Shown piece after piece: positions 26,942 to 34,727 of a DNA stretch of 64,000 bases. The notes under the pieces were generated by a model that was given only the letters and a program-made list of their open reading frames with translations, was not told where the DNA came from and did not search any database. The stretch comes from Pelagibius sp. Alg239-R121 (lineage in GTDB: Bacteria; Pseudomonadota; Alphaproteobacteria; Kiloniellales; Kiloniellaceae), in assembly GCF_947331435.1 (NCBI RefSeq), contig NZ_CAMZOF010000007.1:186001-250000 (forward strand), given 5' to 3'. The position numbers and the translations under genes are program-made. Position 1 is the stretch's first letter, and every line of letters begins with the position of its first letter.

Positions 26942-26963
26942 GGGCCCGGTTTGCGCCGGGTCC
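26942..26963 (+). terminator. Hairpin between ABC binding-protein and permease genes
   Basis: An 8-bp GC-rich stem, GGGCCCGG with CCGGGTCC (one G-U pair), encloses a 6-nt loop, with further AAAGG/CCTTT pairing potential outside. No T-run follows. Its position after the binding-protein gene suggests mRNA stabilisation or partial termination to raise binding-protein levels. Confidence 0.55.
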
Positions 26964-26997
26964 GTCCTTTCACCCATAGAATCCGGGTTGATCCTTT

Positions 26998-27867
26998 ATG
27001 CTGGAACTGCTTGCGCAGACCGCCCTCAACGCCACTTATGCTGCCAGCTACATTGCACTTGTTGCCGTCGGTCTGGTGTTGATCTTCGGCGTCATGGGCG
27101 TGGTCAACTTTGCCCACGGCGAACTCTATATGCTCGGAGCCTACGCCGTCGTCGCGCTTTACGCTGATGCCGGTTTCCCCTTTTTCCTGGCCGCCGCCGT
27201 CGGACTGATTTTCGTGGGTATTGTCGGAATCGGTATGGAACGTACTTTGTTCCGCCCTTTGCGGGACAATCCCCTGGGTGGCCTGGTGGCCTCAATCGGT
27301 TTTCTGCTGATCCTACAGTCGTTGGCGTCCGTCTGGTTCGGTGTGCGCATGGAACATATTCCACCCTCGACCCAGCAGATCCTGCGGTTTTCCGATAGCG
27401 TCAGCCTGCCGGTTCAACGGCTCTATGTGATCGTCGGTGCTGTCATCCTCCTGACCGCGCTGTGGCTTTTCCTCAAACGCTCGCGTTTCGGTTGGGCGCT
27501 GCGGGCCAGTGCACAGGATCCCGAAGCTGCAGCTTTGCAGGGCATTTCCATCAACCAGACAGCCCGCATCGCCATGTTTATCGGCGCCGGGTTGGCGGGG
27601 GTTGCCGGTGCCCTGACGGCACCCCTGGTGCGCACTTTTCCCTACATGGGACACTCAGTCATAGTGACTGCCTTTATCGTTATCATTGTCGGTGGCGTGG
27701 GCAGTCTGGAAGGGGCCGTCCTGGCGGCTGTGATCTACGCTTTTGTCCATACCTTCGTGACTACCTTCTTCGATGGTGTAATCGCCGATATTGTCGGCCT
27801 GTCGCTGATGCTGCTGGTGCTGATCGTAAAGCCAACAGGTATGTTCGGGACTGCGGACCGTGCCTGA
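26998..27867 (+). CDS. ABC transporter permease (LivH family)
   Basis: A 289-residue integral membrane protein with about eight helices. It carries LivH-type motifs: VVNFAHGELYMLGAY near residue 37, RPLRDNPLGGLVASIG, and the cytoplasmic loop RFGWALRASAQDPEAAALQGI that contacts the ATPases. It is half of the permease pair fed by the upstream binding protein. It overlaps the next gene by 8 bp. Confidence 0.93.
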   Translation: MLELLAQTALNATYAASYIALVAVGLVLIFGVMGVVNFAHGELYMLGAYAVVALYADAGFPFFLAAAVGLIFVGIVGIGMERTLFRPLRDNPLGGLVASIGFLLILQSLASVWFGVRMEHIPPSTQQILRFSDSVSLPVQRLYVIVGAVILLTALWLFLKRSRFGWALRASAQDPEAAALQGISINQTARIAMFIGAGLAGVAGALTAPLVRTFPYMGHSVIVTAFIVIIVGGVGSLEGAVLAAVIYAFVHTFVTTFFDGVIADIVGLSLMLLVLIVKPTGMFGTADRA

Positions 27868-28882
27868 GGAACGCCGCAATAGCCACTCATTGGCCTGGCT
27901 AGCCGTGCTTTATGCAGGTCTGATCGCGTTGCCTTACGCGCTCAGTTATTCGCAACAGGAAATCCTGGTCTTTACCACCATCAATGTCCTGCTGGTGATG
28001 AGCTACCGCCTTCTAACCCTCACCGGCGAGTGGTCGCTCGGGCATGTTGTCATCATGGGCTGCGGCGCCTATGCCAGCGCCTTGGCGTCCAAGGCACTCG
28101 GTTTGCCTGTTCCGCTGTCCATGCTGATCGGCGGCGTTATTGCCGGCCTGATTGCCTGGGCGCTCAGCTATCCGCTGTTTCGCATGAAAGGTTTTTATTT
28201 CCTGATCGGGTCTTTTGCCGCCGGCGAGATCATCCGCCTACTGTGGAAACGCTTCCGAGATCCCTTCGGCGGGCCGAAAGGCATCAAACGTATTCCGGAC
28301 CTTGGCACCATTGAGATTGGCGGCTTCACGATCGATTTTTACGAGCCCGTGACCTATTACTACGTCGCACTGGCAGTTGTATCGGTATCGCTTTTCATCT
28401 TATGGCGGATCGAGCGCTCGCCCATCGGCCTGACATTTCACGCAGTCCACTGGCAGGACAAATTGGCAGAATCCGTGGGCGTCGATACACGGCGTTATCG
28501 TATCCAGGCCTTTGTCATTGCGTCGTTCTTCGCGGGGATTTCGGGTGCGCTCCTGGCTCACTATGTCGGCACGATCAATCCCAACCGCTTTAATGTCGAG
28601 GAGATGGTCTATGTCCTGACCTGGGCCATCGTCGGCGGCACCGCCACTTTCTACGGACCGATCCTGGGTGCGGTTGCCCTCATTGTGATCAACGACATTC
28701 TTTTGCGCGAGCTGGGTTTCGACCAGCTCAGACCCATGTTCTACGGTTTGATCCTCATCTGTTCCGTCCTTTTTCTGCCCAAGGGCCTGGAGAGTTTGGT
28801 GCCTCGAATCTCTAGGCTCGTTCGGCGAGGCAATCACAATCCAAGCCCGCCGAAGGTCCAACCGCAGGAGGGCGCGGAATGA
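27860..28882 (+). CDS. ABC transporter permease (LivM family)
   Basis: A 340-residue membrane protein starting at a GTG that overlaps the LivH-type stop. The LivM pattern is present: GEWSLGHVVIMGCGAY near residue 55, and the EAA-like loop SPIGLTFHAVHWQDKLAESVGVD. The C-terminus is a short charged cytoplasmic tail. It pairs with the upstream permease. The stop overlaps the first ATPase start by 4 bp. Confidence 0.92.
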   Translation: MPEERRNSHSLAWLAVLYAGLIALPYALSYSQQEILVFTTINVLLVMSYRLLTLTGEWSLGHVVIMGCGAYASALASKALGLPVPLSMLIGGVIAGLIAWALSYPLFRMKGFYFLIGSFAAGEIIRLLWKRFRDPFGGPKGIKRIPDLGTIEIGGFTIDFYEPVTYYYVALAVVSVSLFILWRIERSPIGLTFHAVHWQDKLAESVGVDTRRYRIQAFVIASFFAGISGALLAHYVGTINPNRFNVEEMVYVLTWAIVGGTATFYGPILGAVALIVINDILLRELGFDQLRPMFYGLILICSVLFLPKGLESLVPRISRLVRRGNHNPSPPKVQPQEGAE

Positions 28883-29646
28883 CGTTGTTGCTCGATGTGC
28901 GTGCCGCGACCATGCGCTTCGGCGGACTGACTGCCGTGGACAATCTGAGCTTTTCGGTCGAAGCCGGTTCGATCCATGGGTTGATCGGGCCGAATGGTGC
29001 GGGCAAGACCACCAGCTTCAACCTGATCAGCGGCTTCTATACTCCAACGTCTGGCGAAATCATCTATCGGGGCGAAAACATCGCTGGAATCGGTACCCAC
29101 CGCACAGCGGCCAAAGGGCTGGTCCGGACCTTTCAGCATTCGACACTGTTCCAGGAATTCACCCTGCTGGAAAATGCCGTGGTCGGCTGTCACCTCAACC
29201 TGCGGCCAAGCCTTGCCGGGGCGATATTTGGGAATGATCGCCGACGCCGGCGCGCAGCCCGGGAGCGGGCGGAGGAAGTTCTTGAATTTTTTGGCCTGGC
29301 TGAACGACGGCATGAACTGGCCTCTGAGCTTGCTCACGGGCACCAGCGCGCCCTTGGTATGGCAGTGGCCATGGCGGCAAACCCGACCCTGATGCTTCTG
29401 GACGAACCCTTTACCGGCATGAACCCTGAAGAAACCAAGCGCATGATGGAACTGACCTTCAAACTGCGCGACAGCGGGGTCACGATCCTGATCGTGGAGC
29501 ATGACATGCATGCCATCATGGGACTGTGCGACAGGATCACGGTTATGTCGTTTGGGCGCCTGCTCGCCGAGGGCGTACCGCAGGAGATTCGCGAGAACCC
29601 TAAGGTAATCGAGGCTTACCTGGGAGGAGGCGCCCATGCAGCCTGA
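28879..29646 (+). CDS. ABC transporter ATP-binding protein (LivG family)
   Basis: A 255-residue ATPase with Walker A GPNGAGKTT (residues ~35-43) and Walker B LMLLDEPFTGMNPEE. The ABC signature position reads LAHGHQRALGMAVA instead of the standard LSGGQ. LAHGHQR-type variants are common in LivG-like proteins (usually LPYGxQR). The NPEET sequence after Walker B is also typical of LivG. It energises the importer together with the LivF-type protein. Ends overlap its neighbours. Confidence 0.93.
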   Translation: MTLLLDVRAATMRFGGLTAVDNLSFSVEAGSIHGLIGPNGAGKTTSFNLISGFYTPTSGEIIYRGENIAGIGTHRTAAKGLVRTFQHSTLFQEFTLLENAVVGCHLNLRPSLAGAIFGNDRRRRRAARERAEEVLEFFGLAERRHELASELAHGHQRALGMAVAMAANPTLMLLDEPFTGMNPEETKRMMELTFKLRDSGVTILIVEHDMHAIMGLCDRITVMSFGRLLAEGVPQEIRENPKVIEAYLGGGAHAA

Positions 29647-30373
29647 TCCTCTGTCGTCCGAATCTGCCCTGCTTCAAATCGTCGGCGCTTCGGTCAACTA
29701 CAATAAGGTTTCCGCCGTCCGGAACCTGAACATGAAAATTCCGCACGGTGGCATCGTGACCATTATCGGTGCCAACGGTGCAGGTAAAACCACGACCCTG
29801 CGCGCGATTTCCGGCCTCTCGAAGCTCTCCGGCGGCGAAATCCGGTTCGATGGCGGCCGGATCGATAACCTGAACCCGGAACAGGTCGTTGCCAGGGGTA
29901 TCGCACATGTGCCCGAGGGACGGCGGGTCTTCCCCGATATGACGGTCGAAGAGAACCTGCGCACCGGCGCCTTCCTGCGTCGGGACCAGGAGGCGATCGA
30001 GAGTGACCTATCCGCAGTCTTTGGTCGCTTTCCTCGTCTGGAAGAACGGCGAAGCCAATTGGCCAAGACAATGTCCGGCGGCGAACAGCAAATGCTGGCC
30101 ATCGGCCGTGCCCTGATGGCGAAACCGCGCCTGCTTTTGCTTGACGAACCCTCTATGGGACTCGCGCCCGTGATCGTCGAGGAGATGGGGCGTATCGTCG
30201 TGGAGATCAGCCGCGAAGGTGTGCCGGTGGTTCTGGTCGAACAGAACGCCGAACTGGCGTTGGGTCTGGCAGACTATGCCTATGTTTTGGAAACTGGCAA
30301 TCTGGTGCTGGAAGGACCGGCAAAGGAGTTGCACGAAAATGACCATGTCCGCAGAGCCTACCTCGGTCTCTGA
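29636..30373 (+). CDS. ABC transporter ATP-binding protein (LivF family)
   Basis: A 245-residue ATPase: Walker A GANGAGKTT, ABC signature MSGGEQQMLAIGRALM, Walker B LLLLDEPSMGLAP, and the LivF-specific HVPEGRRVFPDMTVEENL. It overlaps LivG by 11 bp. It is the second nucleotide-binding subunit of the five-gene importer. The downstream unknown gene begins inside its 3' end. Confidence 0.93.
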   Translation: MQPDPLSSESALLQIVGASVNYNKVSAVRNLNMKIPHGGIVTIIGANGAGKTTTLRAISGLSKLSGGEIRFDGGRIDNLNPEQVVARGIAHVPEGRRVFPDMTVEENLRTGAFLRRDQEAIESDLSAVFGRFPRLEERRSQLAKTMSGGEQQMLAIGRALMAKPRLLLLDEPSMGLAPVIVEEMGRIVVEISREGVPVVLVEQNAELALGLADYAYVLETGNLVLEGPAKELHENDHVRRAYLGL

Positions 30374-30941
30374 ACCGAACCCGGAGCTTGCCGCTGCTTT
30401 AGCCGCTGGCTGGCGGCGGTGTGATCTGGAATGGGAGCAGTTGCAGGAGGCCGGTAACGCCGCTTTGCTCAACGGTGAAGATGCACGGGCGGTAAGCCTC
30501 TTCCTAAAAGCCTACCGCCTGGCCTTTTTCCGCTTTCGCCGCGGCGATCCGCGTTATGCCACCAGTCTCGCCAATGCCGGTTTGGCCGCTCGGATGCGAG
30601 GTAGAAAAGGGCAGGCTGATCGCCGCTATGACAAGGCTATGATGCTCTGGGGGCAGGTGCCAAACCAGATCGGCCAACTCCAGATCAAGCCCCGCGCCCG
30701 CAGCTCGCTTTTTCACCTGCGCATGGAAGCACGCCATTGGGAGACCTACCGCGCCAACATGGAAGCGCGCTTGGGCGGATTTGTCGGCGAGACCAGCGAA
30801 TGCCTGCAGGCCATTGCCCAGGGCGATAAGCCACTTCACCGTCTCTACGCCCGCTGGCGCGGCGAGCAGCCGTCGGTCTTCGACGATACCCGGAAATTGC
30901 TGGCTGCTGCGCTGTTGCTTGCGGCTCCCACTGCTGTTTAG
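30339..30941 (+). CDS. Helical TPR-like protein of unknown function in the ABC operon
   Basis: A 200-residue, Ala/Arg-rich protein predicted mostly helical, with a repeat-like segment at about residues 38-85 (GNAALLNGEDARAVSLFLKA, then SLANAGLAARMRGRKGQADR) reminiscent of tetratricopeptide pairs. No signal peptide or enzymatic motif is visible. The start is the ATG at 30339 with AAAGGAG about 10 nt upstream; it overlaps the LivF-type gene by 35 bp, so it is surely cotranscribed with the importer. The family is not recognised. A chaperone or regulator of the importer, or an adaptor for the imported substrate pathway, is conceivable. Confidence 0.7.
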   Translation: MTMSAEPTSVSEPNPELAAALAAGWRRCDLEWEQLQEAGNAALLNGEDARAVSLFLKAYRLAFFRFRRGDPRYATSLANAGLAARMRGRKGQADRRYDKAMMLWGQVPNQIGQLQIKPRARSSLFHLRMEARHWETYRANMEARLGGFVGETSECLQAIAQGDKPLHRLYARWRGEQPSVFDDTRKLLAAALLLAAPTAV

Positions 30942-30950
30942 GCCGCGCGC

Positions 30951-32099
30951 CTATTCGAATGCCCAGTAGATACCGTTCGGTGACCTTAGGGACAGTAGGC
31001 CCGGTCGTTGAGCGGCGCCTTCGCCGGTTTGTATCAATTGTGCGATATCGGATAGGACCGAATGGGTTTCGGCGAAGTATGAGTGGCCGTAGAAGCTTGT
31101 ATCTACATTCGTCGCGTCGATGGTTTCGACGCCGGGGACAACGACGAGGCCGTCACCCGCGTCACCAGCGCGGGGATAGCCGTTGATTTCCTGTGAAGCG
31201 ATCAGAGCGATATCCTCCGATGACGAGTAGAGGGTCGTCGACTGCTGCGCCTCTGCGAACACAGGCGCGATATCGCGCTTGAAGATATCCGCATCGATGT
31301 CCGGCGCTGTGAGGATCAGTTCGCCGATGCGCGCCTTTGCATCTGGGCTTTCGGTGATGAGCGAGGCCACGGCGCGGGTTACCGCACGGCTGCCCATGCT
31401 GTGGGCGACAATATGGACGCGCTGTGCGTCCGAGCGTGCTAGAACATCGGTGAAAAAACCTTTTAGATTGGTCTCGCTCCACGCGATGTTCGACTCATCG
31501 ATCGTATAGCCCTTGACGGTGGCTTGAGATGGCCAGCTATAAAAAACCGGCGCGCCGTCAAAGCCGAGATCGTAGGACATCTGCGCGGTTCGTCTGGCCG
31601 CATCTTCGAAGCTCACGTTGTAACCGTGAATGAAAACGAAGGCTTGTTTCGTCGAACTGTTTCGGACGTGGTTCGAGAGTTCGGAAAAGAACGCGTCTTT
31701 TGACCGCACAACGGCGTTGACCAATACGACGTGCTGGGTAGGATCCTCATTAAATTCGAACCGCAGCAGTGATGGCGATTCCAACGCGCCGATCTTATGA
31801 CGGCGCGGAATGCTCACGAAACAGGTCCCGTATTTGACGTCCGACCGGTCCGTGCCGAAGCGTTCACCCGGATGCACATTGGCTTGCATGGTTCGATCGG
31901 TAGCAAAGAATACGCGAACACCCCGCACATCGTCCTGAACATTGGTCGGCACCACTTGGCATGCCGTCATGTGCAATGCGACCACGACAACCGCAATCCT
32001 TCGCGCGACTCTTGCAACTACAATTGAGAAATTGCTTTGGCGTGTCACGTCATGCGGCCCAATAGATAACTGGTGCTCAAGGTAGTCTCCCAGAAACAT
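30951..32099 (-). CDS. DUF900-family alpha/beta hydrolase, probable lipoprotein
   Basis: A protein of about 382 residues from the ATG at 32099 (TTG at 32111 also in frame). A basic then hydrophobic stretch ends in a lipobox-like MTAC at about residue 48, which is late, so the true start may lie downstream. The DUF900 domain has FVFIHGYNVSFEDAARR and the nucleophile elbow AHSMGSRA, with a C-terminal His in FYGHSYF as a catalytic candidate. It is probably a serine esterase anchored in the envelope. It is convergent with the ABC operon, with 9 bp between stops. Confidence 0.82.
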   Translation of the reverse strand: MFLGDYLEHQLSIGPHDVTRQSNFSIVVARVARRIAVVVVALHMTACQVVPTNVQDDVRGVRVFFATDRTMQANVHPGERFGTDRSDVKYGTCFVSIPRRHKIGALESPSLLRFEFNEDPTQHVVLVNAVVRSKDAFFSELSNHVRNSSTKQAFVFIHGYNVSFEDAARRTAQMSYDLGFDGAPVFYSWPSQATVKGYTIDESNIAWSETNLKGFFTDVLARSDAQRVHIVAHSMGSRAVTRAVASLITESPDAKARIGELILTAPDIDADIFKRDIAPVFAEAQQSTTLYSSSEDIALIASQEINGYPRAGDAGDGLVVVPGVETIDATNVDTSFYGHSYFAETHSVLSDIAQLIQTGEGAAQRPGLLSLRSPNGIYWAFE

Positions 32100-32160
32100 T
32101 GTGAAATGCAAGAAAGTGACCCTATTTACAGGGTCGATTCGGGCGATTTTGTGCCGTGGG

Positions 32161-32598
32161 TCAATCTGGCGCCCATTCGTAATAGATATCCCACTCCTTC
32201 CGCTCCTGTTCTATGAAGTCGTGGCGCAGGTAAAATGCATTTGCTCTGCTTTCCTTGAGTGCTCCCAGCCGAAGCGGTTTTTTACGCTCACGGGCTATAT
32301 TCTTCACAATTTCGATGATCTGGCTGCCTGCGCCGAGACCGTGCTGTTCCACGGCAACATAGAGATGGTCGAGCCAGAGGTAGTCATCACGGTCCCGCAG
32401 CACATAGAACCCGATGAGGACGGAGTCAGACAGGACCCGGAAGGTTGATCGCGGGTCGAAACTGTTGAGGAAGCGAGTCCTTGCCCGTTCGGGTTCAAAC
32501 CTGCCGAGCGCCTCAAGACTCTCGCGCATTGCCGCGACCCGGAGCGCGGCAAGCGTTTCTCCGTCCTCGTCCGTCGTCGGGACGACTCTTAGCTCCAT
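32161..32598 (-). CDS. GNAT-family N-acetyltransferase
   Basis: A 145-residue GNAT protein. The acetyl-CoA site is seen as LYVAVEQHGLGAGSQIIEIV (about residues 80-99), with the C-terminal RANAFYLRHDFIEQE block (about 120-134) typical of the fold. The acceptor is unknown. It is the first of two unrelated GNAT genes on this strand. Confidence 0.87.
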   Translation of the reverse strand: MELRVVPTTDEDGETLAALRVAAMRESLEALGRFEPERARTRFLNSFDPRSTFRVLSDSVLIGFYVLRDRDDYLWLDHLYVAVEQHGLGAGSQIIEIVKNIARERKKPLRLGALKESRANAFYLRHDFIEQERKEWDIYYEWAPD

Positions 32599-32650
32599 GC
32601 CTTAAATCCATCTTAAAATCGATCGGAAGTACCGCTCGTTATAGATTCCG

Positions 32651-33181
32651 TCACAGCTCTTTGTCCGAGGCAAGTATCGCGTAAAGGTATGAACTGCGCC
32701 AATGTCCGCGCAGGAATTTATCGTCTCGCAGAAGACCTTCCCGCGTCATGCCGGCACGCTCCATGAGGCGCCATGAGGGGGCGTTGTCGATATTGCAGGT
32801 TGCCCAAATTCGGTGAAGTTGTAGTTCTTCGAAACCGAACCTGATTAGGCGTTGCACGGCCTCAGTCATGTAGCCTCTGCCTTGATATTCGGAATCGAGG
32901 GCATAGCCCAGATCGCCGTGACGGTGATTTTGGTCCCGAACTTCGATACGCACTGTACCGACGATAAAACCCACTTCCTTCGGCTCCAGGGCTAAGACGT
33001 GGCGGCCATCGTGCCGCTGCTTTTCCAACTCTTTCTGCAGAAAAACTGCGACGCTTTCCGGCGTCTGTTCCTCGATCGGGTTGTAGCGATAGAACTTCGG
33101 CCGCGTTGCGTAGCGCTGCATCTGCGGCAGATCGCTTTCCTTTAGCGGTCGCAGCTCAAGCCGTTCCGTTGTCAATTTCAT
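32651..33181 (-). CDS. RimJ/RimL-type GNAT N-acetyltransferase
   Basis: A 176-residue acetyltransferase with the Acetyltransf_3 layout: TERLELRPLKESDLPQ at the start, DLGYALDSEYQGRGYMTEAV for acetyl-CoA binding, and NAPSWRLMERAGMTREGLLR near the C-terminus. The ATG at 33181 is chosen because the family starts at this strand; the ORF runs 38 codons upstream. The acceptor may be a protein N-terminus or a small amine. Confidence 0.9.
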   Translation of the reverse strand: MKLTTERLELRPLKESDLPQMQRYATRPKFYRYNPIEEQTPESVAVFLQKELEKQRHDGRHVLALEPKEVGFIVGTVRIEVRDQNHRHGDLGYALDSEYQGRGYMTEAVQRLIRFGFEELQLHRIWATCNIDNAPSWRLMERAGMTREGLLRDDKFLRGHWRSSYLYAILASDKEL

Positions 33182-33258
33182 CGACCGTGCCCTTATAGAA
33201 ATGACAGCGCTTCGGGGGAAGCAGGTCGAAGACACAACTTCCCCCAAAGCACCAGCGC

Positions 33259-34383
33259 TCACCCCGGCTCGATTTCCAGATCGATGCCGTCCCACGCCAT
33301 GTCGAAGAGATCACGGATCGATTCCATCCGAGCATCTGAACGGCTTGCCCAGGTCAACACACGCCGGACGGCCTTACGGCAGTCCTTACCATCGAGCATG
33401 GCGAAGAGCGCGCCATGCAGCCGCTGGTCGAGCTTCTCGCGGGCGGCGAACGCAATCTCTTTGCGGGGCAGTGACTCATGCTGCTCTGCAAAGTCGTTCA
33501 CACGCGCGACATGCAGCTCCAAGGCCTCGAAGACCTGGTTCCGGTAGGTCGCAACACGCTCGGCGATGTCGTCAGCCAGCAGGGGCAGGACATCGTCAAT
33601 CGCGTCCTTCGCGATCCACTCGAGCAGATTACGCTCCTTCGAAACGCCAGCCAGTGCCTTATGCCGCAGAACATAGGCATCGGCCTTCAGCTTGATCCGG
33701 TGCCCATTCTCGAAAGCAACGACGTAGCCCTCGACATCCGTCAGGCCACGCCCCTTCGCCATGAAGGCGACGGCATCCTCGACACTTCCGAACTGTTCGA
33801 CCAACGGCACGCCATAACGTGTAGCGAAATCCATCAGTTCAGTGTGTCCCAGGTAAGCTCCGCTGATTGTCTCACGGACCGCAATCAGGGTCAGCTTCGT
33901 CTCGCTGTAAGCCAGGACGACCCGGTTCTCCGGCGAAGTAAACTCGAACACCGGCGTCATCCCGGCCGTCAGCAGATCACGGCTAAGCTTCAGAATCGCC
34001 GCATCGGCATGCGAAAGCGCTGCCTTGGCGTGCCGGCTTTCTCCCAAGCGGGTCATGAAAGTTAGCCGATCGCCCAGAAAACAGGGGTGAATCATGGATC
34101 CGTCGAGCTTATCGAGGACAACGTGCGGAATGGACCATTCGATTTCCGACACGCTTTGGCGCTCTCCGATATTGAAGAACTTATGCAGAGGGCGGGCCAG
34201 GATTCGGCCGTTGGGCGCAAACTTTAACCCCCGGCACTCCTGCGCCATGGGCGTGGGAAAAGTGGCTTCGGTGGTGAAGACATAGTCAATGATCCGGAGA
34301 CCCGGACGCTCAGTGACGACGATTCCGACATCCTGCGGGATGTGGGGTAGAACGTCGTCGATGTGCTCAATGCGTACCTGCAT
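33259..34383 (-). CDS. T4 Rnl1-like RNA ligase
   Basis: A 374-residue ATP-dependent RNA ligase. Motif I is KLDGSM, with Lys92 as the adenylated residue; FEFTSPENRVV (motif III/IIIa region), EGYVVAF (motif IV) and RIKLKADAY (motif V) follow in order. The upstream ARPLHKFFNIGE is a hallmark of the T4 RnlA subfamily. It joins RNA 3'-OH and 5'-phosphate ends; phage enzymes repair cleaved tRNA anticodon loops. ATG 34383 has AGGAG 7 nt upstream. No polynucleotide kinase is adjacent. A terminator hairpin and a short ORF lie directly upstream. A chromosomal orphan is unusual and suggests transfer from phage. Confidence 0.88.
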   Translation of the reverse strand: MQVRIEHIDDVLPHIPQDVGIVVTERPGLRIIDYVFTTEATFPTPMAQECRGLKFAPNGRILARPLHKFFNIGERQSVSEIEWSIPHVVLDKLDGSMIHPCFLGDRLTFMTRLGESRHAKAALSHADAAILKLSRDLLTAGMTPVFEFTSPENRVVLAYSETKLTLIAVRETISGAYLGHTELMDFATRYGVPLVEQFGSVEDAVAFMAKGRGLTDVEGYVVAFENGHRIKLKADAYVLRHKALAGVSKERNLLEWIAKDAIDDVLPLLADDIAERVATYRNQVFEALELHVARVNDFAEQHESLPRKEIAFAAREKLDQRLHGALFAMLDGKDCRKAVRRVLTWASRSDARMESIRDLFDMAWDGIDLEIEPG

Positions 34384-34400
34384 GACAAACTCCTGATACA

Positions 34401-34430
34401 AAAAAAGCCGCTTCTAAAGGGAAGCGGCTT
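34401..34430 (-). terminator. Intrinsic terminator/attenuator just upstream of the RNA ligase gene
   Basis: Read on the minus strand, a perfect 10-bp stem AAGCCGCTTC / GAAGCGGCTT with a 6-nt loop is followed by a run of Ts. It lies about 20 nt before the RNA ligase start and about 27 nt after the stop of the short ORF. It can end the short transcript or act as an attenuator for the ligase. Confidence 0.8.
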
Positions 34431-34456
34431 CGAACGGCTGTGCGTGAGATGAGGAT

Positions 34457-34594
34457 CTACATCAAACTCGACTCGCGCAGGCGCTCGGCCGCGTGCCGGT
34501 AGCACAGGCCTGAATCAAAGCCTTTCGCCACCACGGACATACGTCGGGTGGGTTCGAGCGCGATATGTAAGTTCGTGGTCATTGTTGATTTCAT
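34457..34594 (-). CDS. 45-codon ORF upstream of the RNA ligase (possible leader peptide or small protein)
   Basis: This ORF encodes a basic 45-residue peptide (starts MKSTMTTNLHIALEPTRRMS, ends with AERLRESSLM). AAGG lies about 9 nt before the first ATG and GAGG about 12 nt before a second in-frame ATG at 34582. It ends 27 bp before the terminator hairpin preceding the ligase gene. No run of one amino acid is present that would suggest classical amino acid attenuation. I do not recognise the peptide. It could be a stand-alone small protein with its own terminator. Confidence 0.45.
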   Translation of the reverse strand: MKSTMTTNLHIALEPTRRMSVVAKGFDSGLCYRHAAERLRESSLM

Positions 34595-34727
34595 CCTCAG
34601 GCGCCTTTTCCCTCATTTGGAGAAAAGGGTCAAGAGAAAATCTATTTGAGAGCTGCGCCGGTGTTCCTGAAAGGACTGGATTTCTCTGATATAGAAGTAA
34701 GAAAACTTCAGTAAAAACGTAATAAAA
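34595..34727. other. AT-rich intergenic segment
   Basis: This 133-bp AT-rich stretch lies between the LysR stop and the short ORF. It should hold the promoter for the short ORF/RNA ligase unit. TTGACC is present on the minus strand at 34633-34628, but no convincing -10 follows. Confidence 0.35.
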
